Shown here: positions 1 through 6,868 of the stretch, in pieces | Layout: every line of letters begins with the position of its first letter | Numbering within the stretch: the first letter of the stretch is position 1 | NCBI GenBank assembly: GCA_964403885.1 | Contig: CAYOHY010000043.1 | Span: 1 to 15,187 of the forward strand | Source: CAYOHY01 sp964403885 | GTDB taxonomy: Bacteria > Actinomycetota > Coriobacteriia > Anaerosomatales > PHET01 | DNA length: 15,187 bases | Direction: 5' to 3' | Made by a program: the position numbers and the translations under genes | The notes under the pieces: generated by a model | What the model was told of the DNA's origin: nothing | Seen by the model: the letters and a program-made list of their open reading frames with translations, nothing else | The model's database searches: none

Positions 1-179
1 GGCACGGCCTCACGCCAGTGCCAGCCACGCCGACGCGGCCGATACTCCTCGAGCCCGTCGAGCAGCGCGGCCACGTCGAGCTTCTCGCACGGATCGAGCG
101 GGCGCGGCCCAGCGGCACTCTCGCCCGCAGGGCGCGGGTCCTCATGCGGGCCACTGCCGGGCGCCGGGGCGTCGCTCAT
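1..179 (-). CDS. oraE: D-ornithine 4,5-aminomutase large subunit, N-terminal fragment
   Basis: OraE is the adenosylcobalamin- and PLP-binding large subunit of D-ornithine aminomutase, which moves the terminal amino group of D-ornithine to C4 to give 2,4-diaminopentanoate. Only the first 59 codons are in the window; the gene runs off the left edge. After a Pro/Gly-rich leader of about 27 residues the translation reads EKLDVAALLDGLEEYRPRRR followed by GWHWREAV. This matches the conserved OraE start (EKLDV, a Leu/Asp-rich helix, then RRGW-W-R). The ATG at 179 overlaps the oraS stop in an ATGA arrangement and has a GGGGAGG Shine-Dalgarno 6 bases upstream, so the start is well supported. The Pro/Gly leader before EKLDV looks like a lineage-specific extension. 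The cobalamin and PLP domains lie outside the window. Identification rests on the short N-terminal match plus position directly after oraS. Confidence 0.88.
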   Translation of the reverse strand, partial: MSDAPAPGSGPHEDPRPAGESAAGPRPLDPCEKLDVAALLDGLEEYRPRRRGWHWREAV

Positions 180-538
180 CGCGCGCCTCCCCACTTCGCC
201 TCTGCGAGCTCCCAGCCCTCGCCCGCCGCCAGCCGCCGCGCGGCCGTGGGCGCGTCGCAGCCCCACGCCTGCATCGCGACGAGCACCACGTGCCCCGCCC
301 CGTGGCCCAGCAGCCCGCGCTTCTCACACTGAGCGACGACCGCCTGGCAGTCCTGCGATCCCACGCCCATGCGCATGAGCACGCTGCGCTCGATCGAGGG
401 CGACGTGTGGGTGCGCGCGAGCTTGACGAGCGGCGCCACCGTCTCACGCGACAGCTGCCAGAAGCGCGCCTCGAGCTGGTCGTCGGTGAGCTGGGCCAGA
501 TGCTTGCGGACCTCTTCGTAGGTATCGGGCCGGACCAT
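176..538 (-). CDS. oraS: D-ornithine 4,5-aminomutase small subunit
   Basis: OraS is the small partner of OraE in cytoplasmic D-ornithine 4,5-aminomutase. The 120-residue length matches the family (about 120). The N-terminus (MVRPDTYEEVRKHLAQLTDD) and the central stretch ARTHTSPSIERSVLMRMG (residues about 42-59) are strongly family-like; the latter is the most conserved block. The rest is helical, with GHGAGHVV and a C-terminal W-rich tail. The ATG at 538 directly abuts the ortB stop codon, and an AAGGAGG Shine-Dalgarno lies inside the end of ortB 5 bases before the start. Translation is therefore coupled to ortB at one end and, through the ATGA overlap, to oraE at the other, as expected for subunits needed in equal amounts. 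Nothing is missing or truncated. Confidence 0.94.
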   Translation of the reverse strand: MVRPDTYEEVRKHLAQLTDDQLEARFWQLSRETVAPLVKLARTHTSPSIERSVLMRMGVGSQDCQAVVAQCEKRGLLGHGAGHVVLVAMQAWGCDAPTAARRLAAGEGWELAEAKWGGAR

Positions 539-1951
539 CTACGCCTCCTTGAGTGCCGAGACGATCCGCTCGACCGCCTCGGGGGTGGTGTGCGAGTCCT
601 CGGCGAGGAACGCGATGTCGTCGTCGGTGGGCTCGTAGCCTTCAGGCGCGTGCGCGAGCGCGTTTCGCACGTAGCTGCGGCGCAGCTTGTCCAGGTCGAC
701 CTCGACCGCCTGGATCTGCTCGGGCCGCTCCGGGATCACGATGCGGGTGCCCGGGACGTTGTCGCGCGGATCGCCTCGGCGCACCTCCACGCCGTTCTCG
801 CGCGCGAAGGCGAGCTGGGCCCAGTGGTGCTTCCCGGCGCCGGTGTACTCGGTCTCCTGCACCACCACCGTCGCTTCAGCGGGCAGGTCGCGCGCCACGC
901 TGACCGCCGCGGCCATCGCCGTGTTGCCGGCCGGTCCGCGCTCGAGGCCCTCGAGCTTGGCGAGCGCCTCGGTGACGTAGAAGACCTCGCCCTGGGTGAC
1001 GGTGAGGTAGCGGTCCATGTAGCGCAGAGAGCGCGCGGCGTTTCGCGGCACGTCGGCGCGGTCGGGCCACGTGGCGAACGGCACGCCGAAGCCGGTGTGG
1101 CCGGTGGTGAAGCTCTTGCGGTTGAAGTCGCGGTCGCTCGCCATGTGCAGGCCGGACAGGTCCACGCTCGCGCTCACCACCTGGGTCGAGCCCGCCCCCG
1201 CGCGCGCCAGGCCGCGGGCCGTGCCGGTGGTGTTGCCGCCGCCCGCGTGCGTGATCACGCACACGTCCGGGGGCGCGCCCGTCAGCGCGACCATGTCGTT
1301 GGCGACCTCGTAGCCCAGCGTCTCGATGCCACTGACCCCAAAGCTCGAGTACAGCGATGCCGAGAAGTACCCGGTCTCGTCGAGCAGCTCGAGCATGTGG
1401 CTGAACAGCTCCGGCCCCACCGTCATCTGCACGACCTCGGCGCCAAAGGCCTCGCAGATGCGCGACTTCTCGACGATCTCGGGCTGTCCGACGTGGCGCG
1501 AGTCGAACGTCTCCTGGCAGATGATGCAGGCAAGTCCGTAGCGGGCCGCCTGGCTTGCCACGGCGGCGCCGTAGTTGCCGCTGGTGGCGGCGATGACGCC
1601 CGCGTAGCCCTTCTGAGCGGCGACGTGGATGCTCATGCTGGCTCGGCGATCCTTGAACGAGCCGGCCATGTTGGCGGCCTCGTCTTTGACGAAGATGCGC
1701 GCGCCGTGGCCGGGCTCGCTCATCGAGCGCACGAGGTCGGTGAGGTTGGTGAGCTCGAGCAGGGGCGTCCCGCCCACGCCCGCCGCGCGCTGGATCGCGA
1801 TCACGTCGTCGATCGAGTAGCCGTGCGCCGACATCATCGCCTCGTAGTCGAAGGCGATGGGGCTCGACTCGAACTGCGCATAGTCCATGCCCAGGGCGTG
1901 CTTCATGATCTCGCCTCGGCGGGCCATGATCTCGTCGAAGCGGCCCATCAT
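539..1951 (-). CDS. ortB: 2-amino-4-oxopentanoate thiolase, beta (PLP) subunit
   Basis: OrtB is the PLP-dependent subunit of 2-amino-4-ketopentanoate thiolase, which with CoA cleaves 2-amino-4-oxopentanoate into acetyl-CoA and D-alanine. The 470-residue product has a fold type II (threonine synthase/tryptophan synthase beta-like) signature: the SFKDR motif with the probable Schiff-base Lys at residue 100, the SGNYG loop at 124-128, and the Gly-rich phosphate loop GGGNTTG at about 237-243. The KDEAAN-MAGSFKDR block and the C-terminal helical tail are typical of OrtB rather than of threonine synthase. I chose the ATG at 1951, which overlaps the ortA stop (ATGA) and follows a GGGGGGCGG stretch; the next codon is also ATG (1948), so the start is uncertain by one residue. 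An open frame continues upstream to 2137 but is antisense-like sequence over ortA. Confidence 0.95.
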   Translation of the reverse strand: MMGRFDEIMARRGEIMKHALGMDYAQFESSPIAFDYEAMMSAHGYSIDDVIAIQRAAGVGGTPLLELTNLTDLVRSMSEPGHGARIFVKDEAANMAGSFKDRRASMSIHVAAQKGYAGVIAATSGNYGAAVASQAARYGLACIICQETFDSRHVGQPEIVEKSRICEAFGAEVVQMTVGPELFSHMLELLDETGYFSASLYSSFGVSGIETLGYEVANDMVALTGAPPDVCVITHAGGGNTTGTARGLARAGAGSTQVVSASVDLSGLHMASDRDFNRKSFTTGHTGFGVPFATWPDRADVPRNAARSLRYMDRYLTVTQGEVFYVTEALAKLEGLERGPAGNTAMAAAVSVARDLPAEATVVVQETEYTGAGKHHWAQLAFARENGVEVRRGDPRDNVPGTRIVIPERPEQIQAVEVDLDKLRRSYVRNALAHAPEGYEPTDDDIAFLAEDSHTTPEAVERIVSALKEA

Positions 1952-2277
1952 GCACCGCCCCCCACGTTGCGCCACAGGTCGATCCGTGCGCGCAGGTCGC
2001 GTCCCACGGCCACGAGCTCGGGCGGCGGGTCGCCAAAGGTGTGGTGGTAGCCGGGGTTGATCGCGCTCAGCACGCCGGTCACCCTGCGTCCGGTCATCGT
2101 CTCGATGGTGGCCTCCTCGCCCAGGGCCGCCTCGCACAGCGCGAAGCCCTTCACCCAGGTGAGCAGCGGTTTCTCGGCGGTCTCAGGGGGGAGGCCGGGG
2201 GCGCGGTCGGCGGGCTCGAGCAAGACGCGCTCGATCTCGACCCAGTCGCCGGAAGTGCAACGGTTGGCGGGAGACAT
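1948..2277 (-). CDS. ortA: 2-amino-4-oxopentanoate thiolase, alpha subunit
   Basis: OrtA is the small subunit that pairs with OrtB in 2-amino-4-oxopentanoate thiolase of the ornithine degradation pathway. The product is 109 residues, normal for the family. Recognisable blocks are GDWVEIERVLLEP-DRAP near the N-terminus, PLLTWVKGFAL in the middle, TMTGRRVTGVLSAINPGYHHTFG and a C-terminal PELV-VG-DLRARI helix; the G-DWVEI, WVKG and NP-Y-H-FG motifs are the usual OrtA landmarks. The ATG at 2277 is preceded by GAGGTGAGG, which overlaps the ord stop codon, and lies 5 bases after ord, so ord and ortA are coupled. The stop overlaps the ortB start by 4 bases. The same frame is open far upstream (to 3147), but that part is an antiparallel shadow of ord and was excluded. 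Confidence 0.93.
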   Translation of the reverse strand: MSPANRCTSGDWVEIERVLLEPADRAPGLPPETAEKPLLTWVKGFALCEAALGEEATIETMTGRRVTGVLSAINPGYHHTFGDPPPELVAVGRDLRARIDLWRNVGGGA

Positions 2278-2282
2278 CGGCC

Positions 2283-3299
2283 TCACCTCGATGGCGTTGG
2301 GGACCAGAAGCGCGGAAGCGGCATGTCGACCACCGTGAGCAGCCCGGCAGGCGCGCCCACGATGAGCGGGATGTAGTTGCCGGTACTTGCGTACGTACCC
2401 TTGCCGCCGGGCAGCTCCGGCACGTTGGCCATGTGCACCTCGGGGTCGCCCATGATGCGGATGAAGTCGCCGGTGTCCACGCCCTCGAGGTGCGGGTGGA
2501 TCTGCTGCGGGTGGATCAGCTCGATACGCAGCTCGCCGCGTGAGTAGCCCCGGCCGATGTGCCGGCACCCGCACACGTCTCCCGGCGCGACATGCACGTG
2601 GGGCGTCGAGCGCTCGACGCTCGTGATGATGGGCTCGCGGGTCTCGACGATCTCGTCGATGTCCCAGCCCACCGCGCGCGCGATGAGGCCGATCGACTCC
2701 GGGAAGCCGATGTGGCCCACGATGGAGCCGTCGGCGATGCCCTGCTCGAACTGCGCGACGGTGGTGCCCACCCCTTGGCTCAGCATGACCGTGGGGCCAA
2801 AGGGCGACAGGTCGTTGACCCGCTGCGCCACGATGCGGTCGATGCGCAGACAGGCCGACGACCACATCACCACCAGCGCGTCGAGCACGAAGCCCGGGTT
2901 CACACCCGTGCCTAGGATGCTCACACCGTGCTCGCGCGCGAGCGCGTCGAACCGCTCGGCCCACGACGGGTCGCTCGCCCACGGGTAGGCGAGCTTCTCG
3001 GCGATGCACAAGACGTTCGAACCGGCGCGCACGGCCGCTTCGACCTGCGACTCGACCTCCGGCAGGTTGCTCGCGGTGAGGATGCACACGACGTCGGGGC
3101 GCGTGGCGAGCACGGACTCGAAGTCGGCGGTGACCGGGATGTCGCACGCGCGGCCGGTGACCTCGCCCACGGTGAGGCCGTGCTTGTCGGGGTGCCGGTC
3201 GATCACGCCCACGATGTCGACATCAAGCGGCCGGTCGAGCAGATAGCCGAGCAGCCCCTGGCCCATCATGCCCGTGCCCCACACAGCGACCCTGATCAT
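2283..3299 (-). CDS. ord: 2,4-diaminopentanoate dehydrogenase
   Basis: Ord oxidatively deaminates 2,4-diaminopentanoate to 2-amino-4-oxopentanoate with NAD(P)+, the step between the aminomutase and the thiolase. The 338-residue product begins with a Rossmann dinucleotide-binding motif, VAVWGTGMMGQGLLGYL (residues about 4-20). It continues as a dihydrodipicolinate-reductase-like NAD(P)-binding domain (the DVVCILTAS and VLCIAEKLAYPW strands), has GTGVNPGFVLD at about 129-139, and ends in a substrate domain with PE-HMANVPELPGGKGTYASTGN. These motifs and the position immediately before ortA identify it as Ord rather than a generic reductase. The ATG at 3299 has a GAGGAG Shine-Dalgarno about 8 bases upstream. 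It is the first gene of the five-gene ornithine operon, separated from the preceding gene by 94 non-coding bases, where its promoter should lie. Confidence 0.94.
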   Translation of the reverse strand: MIRVAVWGTGMMGQGLLGYLLDRPLDVDIVGVIDRHPDKHGLTVGEVTGRACDIPVTADFESVLATRPDVVCILTASNLPEVESQVEAAVRAGSNVLCIAEKLAYPWASDPSWAERFDALAREHGVSILGTGVNPGFVLDALVVMWSSACLRIDRIVAQRVNDLSPFGPTVMLSQGVGTTVAQFEQGIADGSIVGHIGFPESIGLIARAVGWDIDEIVETREPIITSVERSTPHVHVAPGDVCGCRHIGRGYSRGELRIELIHPQQIHPHLEGVDTGDFIRIMGDPEVHMANVPELPGGKGTYASTGNYIPLIVGAPAGLLTVVDMPLPRFWSPTPSR

Positions 3300-3320
3300 G
3301 TGACACTCCTCGGTCGGTGA

Positions 3321-3359
3321 TACGGAATGGAGCGCACTTTATGCGCTACTACATCCGTT
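3321..3359. promoter_or_regulatory. Nested dyad symmetry upstream of the ornithine operon
   Basis: The 94-base gap between the anSME stop and ord holds a perfect 6-bp inverted repeat, AGCGCA (3331-3336) and TGCGCT (3342-3347), around the AT-rich loop CTTTA. It is flanked by a second, outer pair, ACGGA (3322-3326) and TCCGT (3354-3358). On the minus strand the inner loop and arm read CATAAAGT, which could serve as a -10 element for ord, but no convincing -35 is visible. A repressor operator over the ord promoter is the simplest reading; a terminator for the upstream anSME gene is less likely, because no T-run follows. A short GGGG/CCCC hairpin (3368-3382) sits closer to the anSME stop. All of this is read by eye. 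Confidence 0.35.
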
Positions 3360-3393
3360 CCCCGTGGAGGGGGTCAGCCCCTGCCCCGTGAGG

Positions 3394-4584
3394 CTACGAA
3401 TCGGGAAGCGGCGACTCCATGATCTCGGCCGCGTCGCGGCCCTGGGCGAGCAACCCCGCCATCGCGCGCATGTGCGGCTCGCTGTGGGCGAAGAAGTGCG
3501 ACAGCCCCTCGCACAGCCAGTTGAGGCCGGGCTCGCCCTCGGCGGTGAGCAGGATGCGGTTCTTGGGGCACTCGCCGTGGCACAGGGCCAGGTGCGTGCA
3601 CTCCCTGCACTGAGCCGGCAGACCCTCGCGCTTGGCCTCGCCGAACTGACGCTGCTGGTCGCCGCGCACCAGCTCACCCACGGGCGTCTCAAGCACGTTT
3701 CCCAGCAGGTACTCAGGCGTGACGAAGTGGTCGCACGAGTACACGTCGCCGTTGTGCTCGAGCGCCACGCTCTCGCCGCACGTCTCGCGCAGCACGCACA
3801 GCGACGACTCGCCCAGCACGCGTGCCGCGAGCACCCCGTCGAAGAACTGCACGAACACGTCGCCCACGTCGTGTCGCACCCATTCGTCGAAGATCGCCGA
3901 GAGGAACTCGCCGTACGCCCGCGAGGGCACCGTCCGGTCAGACACCGTACCCGCACGGCCCGGGGCCGGCGGGGACTCGACCTCGACGATCGGGATGAAC
4001 TGCAGGTAGCGCGCGCCCAGCTCGTCTCGGAAGTAGCGGTAGACGTCGAGCGGACGAGTGACGTTGGCGGCGTTGACGGTGCACAGCACGTTGAACTCCG
4101 CGCCGTGCTGCTGCAGCAACCGCGCCGCCGCCTCCACTCGGTCGAACACCGAGCGGCCGGCACCATCGTGGCGGTATGCGTCGTGCAGGTCGCGCGGCCC
4201 GTCGATGCTGAGCCCCACCAGGATCTGATTGCGCGCGAGGAAGGCGGCCCACTCGGCGTCGAGCAGCGTGCCGTTGGTCTGGATGGTGCGCTCGACCTGC
4301 CACCCGGCAGGAAGCACCGATCGCTCGATCTCGAGCATGCGGCTGAAGAACTCGAGCCCCATCAGCGTGGGCTCGCCGCCCTGCCACGCGAGTGTCACGA
4401 ACGGCACCTGCTGAGCCTCGATGGTCTGCTGCACATACGCCCGCACGACCTCGTCGCTCATGCGGAAGTCGCTGCCCGGGTACAGCCGAGCCTTCTCGAG
4501 GAAGAAGCAGTAGTCGCAGTGCAGGTTGCAGCGCGCCCCGGTGGGCTTGGCCATCACATGGAACGCGGGCACTGGCTGGCTCAT
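3394..4584 (-). CDS. Anaerobic sulfatase-maturating enzyme (radical SAM/SPASM)
   Basis: This is an anSME, which oxidises the active-site Cys (or Ser) of a sulfatase to C-alpha-formylglycine in the cytoplasm. The 396-residue product starts with the typical FHVMAKPTGA leader. It carries the radical-SAM CX3CX2C motif at Cys19, Cys23 and Cys26, the WQGGEPTLMG SAM-binding segment at 67-76, and NGT and SIDGP motifs. The C-terminal SPASM cysteines for two auxiliary 4Fe-4S clusters are all present: Cys263, 269, 284, 326, 329, 335, 339 and 358. Asp285, directly after Cys284, is in the position of the proposed catalytic base of the clostridial enzyme. The obvious substrate is the Cys-type sulfatase encoded upstream. 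I chose the ATG at 4584, 4 bases after the sulP stop; a GTG at 4617 would add 11 residues but overlap sulP. Its Shine-Dalgarno (GAGG, 12 bases away) is poorly spaced, suggesting coupling to sulP. Confidence 0.93.
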   Translation of the reverse strand: MSQPVPAFHVMAKPTGARCNLHCDYCFFLEKARLYPGSDFRMSDEVVRAYVQQTIEAQQVPFVTLAWQGGEPTLMGLEFFSRMLEIERSVLPAGWQVERTIQTNGTLLDAEWAAFLARNQILVGLSIDGPRDLHDAYRHDGAGRSVFDRVEAAARLLQQHGAEFNVLCTVNAANVTRPLDVYRYFRDELGARYLQFIPIVEVESPPAPGRAGTVSDRTVPSRAYGEFLSAIFDEWVRHDVGDVFVQFFDGVLAARVLGESSLCVLRETCGESVALEHNGDVYSCDHFVTPEYLLGNVLETPVGELVRGDQQRQFGEAKREGLPAQCRECTHLALCHGECPKNRILLTAEGEPGLNWLCEGLSHFFAHSEPHMRAMAGLLAQGRDAAEIMESPLPDS

Positions 4585-4588
4585 GAGC

Positions 4589-6247
4589 TCATCGTACCTC
4601 GCGAAGCCATCGCTCACCCGCCTCGAGGGCGGCCTGCGTCGACTCGTAGACGACGCTCGTCTTTGGCAGCACGTTGTCGGGCCCCATCTGAGCCAAGAAC
4701 CCCGTGGCCTCCAGCCGCGCCATCATATCGGCCTCGACACCGGCGAGGATGAGCCTGCCACCCGCCGCCGCGATCTGAGCCTGATACCGGCGAAGCATGC
4801 CCAGCGCCGTGCTGCCTACCTCCGATCGACCTCGCATGCGCACGATGACGCACGGCCGGGACGCCTCACCCACCGAGGGGAGCAACGTGTCGACGAGCTC
4901 GACCCCCGCGTAGAAGACGCTGCCGTAGATGTCGAGCACGATCGTCGACTCGCTGGGCAGCACGGCGGGCGGCTCTTCCTCTGACCAGCGGCCCTCACCC
5001 AGCGGCACGAGCATCACCACGCGAACGTCCTTCGACGAGCTGTACACGTACTGCACCGCCGAGAGCGCCGCGCCCAGCAGCACCGCGTACTGCACCGGCA
5101 TCACGAGCATCGCAGCGAGCGTGACGCCCATGACCGCCGCCGAGGCCGGGCTCGCGTTCCACACGTCGACCATCCCGCGCAGGTCGAACGCCGCAAACCC
5201 CACCACCAGCAGGATGCCGCCCAGCACCGCGAGCGGTACCTGCTCGACGAGCGGCCCCAGCACCAGCAGGACCACCGCCACGATCACGCCGATCAAGACG
5301 TTGGCAAGGCGTGAGCGCGCGCCTGAGGTCGCCACCATCGCGGTGCTCGAGACCGACGCACCGATGGGCATGCCACCAAAGAGCGACCCCACCGCGTTGC
5401 CCACGCCCTGACCCACCATGTCGCGCGATGCGTCCGGGTACGAGCCGTCGGCATTGGGATACGCCTTGCTGATTCCGCCACCCTGCACCAGTCCGATGAG
5501 GGCGACCGACACCGCCGGGACGACGAGCTTGGCCGCGAGCGACAGGTCCGGCAGTGCGGGAAGCGGCAGGCCTCTGGGTATCCGCGAGATACTGCGCACC
5601 AGAGGCACGTCGACACCCAGCACCCCCACGGCCACCGAGACCACCACGAGCGCGATGAGCATCGAGAAGTCGCGCAGCTTCGTGCGGTCGAGCCCAACGA
5701 TGAGCAGGACCGTGACCAGTGCGACGACCACGATGGGGAGCTCCCACGCCGAGGGGGCGAACAGCGTCTCGACCGCGCGGGCGAGCTTCGTGCCGCGCTC
5801 GGAGACGAAACCCGTGACGTTCTCGAACTGCCCCACCACGACCAGCACCGCAACGCCGTTCAAGAATCCCTTCATCACGGCGTTCGAGACGAATCTCAGG
5901 AGCCGCCCGCCCTTGAGCAGCCCGAACACCACCATCACCGCGCCCACCAGCAGTGCGAGCGTCGAGATGGCGGCGCTGCGCTGGCCGGGCTCGAATGGCT
6001 CGATGCCGGCGCCCACCGTCACCGCCATCGCGGCGGTGACGGCGACGGTCATGTACTGCGAGCTCGTGGCGAGCGCCGCGGCGGGCGTGCCGGCTAGCAG
6101 GGCATAGAGCCCCGTGACCGGGCTCGCGCCCGCCAACAGCGCGTTGGCCATCGCGTCCGGGATGTTCGCGACACCGTTGGTGATGCCGGGGACGGCATCA
6201 GTCTTGAGCAGGGCGCGCAGGCGCCCGGTGCGCGAATCAGCAGCCAT
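4589..6247 (-). CDS. SulP-family sulfate/anion transporter with STAS domain
   Basis: This is a 552-residue inner-membrane anion transporter of the SulP (SLC26-like) family. The N-terminal signature GVANIPDAMANALLAGASPV (residues about 25-44) with GLYAL following is the family's conserved first-helix region. Many hydrophobic segments fill residues about 45-400, including GQGVGNAVGSLFGGMPIGAS (279-298). A cytoplasmic STAS domain occupies about 435-552, with the VIVRMRG strand and a Ser-Thr pair (GSTALG, 478-483) where STAS domains are often phosphorylated. Substrate cannot be read from sequence; sulfate is inferred from the neighbours, since the operon also encodes a sulfatase and its activase. 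Net direction (uptake or removal of released sulfate) is unknown. The ATG at 6247 has no good Shine-Dalgarno, unlike most genes here, so the start is less certain. The gene lies 38 bases after the lipoprotein gene and 4 bases before anSME. Confidence 0.92.
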   Translation of the reverse strand: MAADSRTGRLRALLKTDAVPGITNGVANIPDAMANALLAGASPVTGLYALLAGTPAAALATSSQYMTVAVTAAMAVTVGAGIEPFEPGQRSAAISTLALLVGAVMVVFGLLKGGRLLRFVSNAVMKGFLNGVAVLVVVGQFENVTGFVSERGTKLARAVETLFAPSAWELPIVVVALVTVLLIVGLDRTKLRDFSMLIALVVVSVAVGVLGVDVPLVRSISRIPRGLPLPALPDLSLAAKLVVPAVSVALIGLVQGGGISKAYPNADGSYPDASRDMVGQGVGNAVGSLFGGMPIGASVSSTAMVATSGARSRLANVLIGVIVAVVLLVLGPLVEQVPLAVLGGILLVVGFAAFDLRGMVDVWNASPASAAVMGVTLAAMLVMPVQYAVLLGAALSAVQYVYSSSKDVRVVMLVPLGEGRWSEEEPPAVLPSESTIVLDIYGSVFYAGVELVDTLLPSVGEASRPCVIVRMRGRSEVGSTALGMLRRYQAQIAAAGGRLILAGVEADMMARLEATGFLAQMGPDNVLPKTSVVYESTQAALEAGERWLREVR

Positions 6248-6285
6248 GACCGGGCGTTCGTGCGGCGTATGCGTGTGCGGGCATG

Positions 6286-6792
6286 CTACGGCGTGGTGGT
6301 CTCAGAGCCGGTCGCCGCTCCGGCGGTGGCGACCCACTTCTGCAGGCTCGTCTGGATGTTTTGCATCTTCACCGACAGATCGTTGAGCTTCGTCTTGATC
6401 TCGCTGCCCTCAGGCGCTGCGGCGGCGGCCTCGTCCACGTCGGCTATCAGGTTGGTGAACGCCACCGATGCCGAGTTCACCGCGTCGATGCGCTCTTGGC
6501 CCTTGAGGTCGATCGCCCTCGTGAGCTGGCGCTGGATCTCCTGCAGGTCGTTCTTCACGCCGAACCCCTTGAGCTGGGCCTCTAGGCCACCGGCGGCGTC
6601 AGCTGCCTCGCCCACCGCCTTCTGGGCGGCGTCGAGCACGACGTCGACCGCGGCCTGCTTCTGCTCGGAGGATGCCTTGATCTTCTCGGTGGCCTCTTTG
6701 GCGCCCTCGGATGGCTGCGTGCAGCCGCTCTGGAGCACAAGCGCGGCCAGCAGGGCGAACGCGAGCAGGCCGGTGATCGTCTTGGTCTTCAT
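6286..6792 (-). CDS. Small predicted lipoprotein, helical, unknown function
   Basis: I do not recognise this family. The 168-residue product begins with a positive n-region (MKTKT), a hydrophobic stretch to about residue 20, and a probable lipobox LQSGC with Cys24 as the lipidated residue. Gln at -3 is unusual for a lipobox, so a plain membrane anchor or ordinary secretion remains possible. The mature part is almost entirely alpha-helical and rich in Ala, Lys, Glu and Gln, with heptad-like spacing, suggesting a helical bundle or coiled coil on the outer face of the membrane. The tail is Ala/Thr-rich (ATGSETTTP). The ATG at 6792 has a GGGGGAG Shine-Dalgarno. It sits between the sulfatase and sulP genes, so a supporting role for the sulfatase or transporter is inferred only from position. 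The open frame extends upstream to 7164 but overlaps the sulfatase and is a shadow. Confidence 0.85.
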   Translation of the reverse strand: MKTKTITGLLAFALLAALVLQSGCTQPSEGAKEATEKIKASSEQKQAAVDVVLDAAQKAVGEAADAAGGLEAQLKGFGVKNDLQEIQRQLTRAIDLKGQERIDAVNSASVAFTNLIADVDEAAAAAPEGSEIKTKLNDLSVKMQNIQTSLQKWVATAGAATGSETTTP

Positions 6793-6830
6793 CGGATCTC
6801 CCCCTCGAAATGGGTCAGGTGCAAAGAGGA

Positions 6831-6858
6831 CGGGCCGACCTCTCGCGAGGCCGGCCCG
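6831..6858 (-). terminator. Strong hairpin between sulfatase and lipoprotein genes
   Basis: An inverted repeat lies 10 bases downstream of the sulfatase stop: arms CGGGCCG (6831-6837) with CGGCCCG (6852-6858), then after one A/C mismatch CCTC (6839-6842) with GAGG (6847-6850), around the loop TCGC. That is 11 base pairs with one mismatch, almost all G-C. On the minus-strand transcript it is followed by TCCTCTTTG, only a weak U-tract. It may be a leaky terminator or an mRNA-stabilising hairpin that lowers expression of lipoprotein, sulP and anSME relative to the sulfatase. The stem is clear; the function is inferred. Confidence 0.5.
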
Positions 6859-6868
6859 CGGGTAGCCA

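Noticed and set aside
290..2050. A 586-codon open frame on the plus strand, antisense to oraS and ortB
   Set aside because: It is composed of Arg-, His-, Val- and Ala-rich low-complexity sequence typical of the antisense frame of GC-rich genes, and it covers two strongly identified genes on the other strand.
3368..3382. AGGGG/CCCCT hairpin after the anSME gene as a rho-independent terminator
   Set aside because: The stem is only 5 bp and is followed by CCACGGGG rather than a T-run on the transcript, so it is too weak to call.
4585..4617. GTG start at 4617 for the sulfatase-maturating enzyme
   Set aside because: It would overlap the sulP end by 29 bases, its GAGG is only 3 bases away, and anSME proteins normally begin just before the FHVMAKP-type leader, as from the ATG at 4584.
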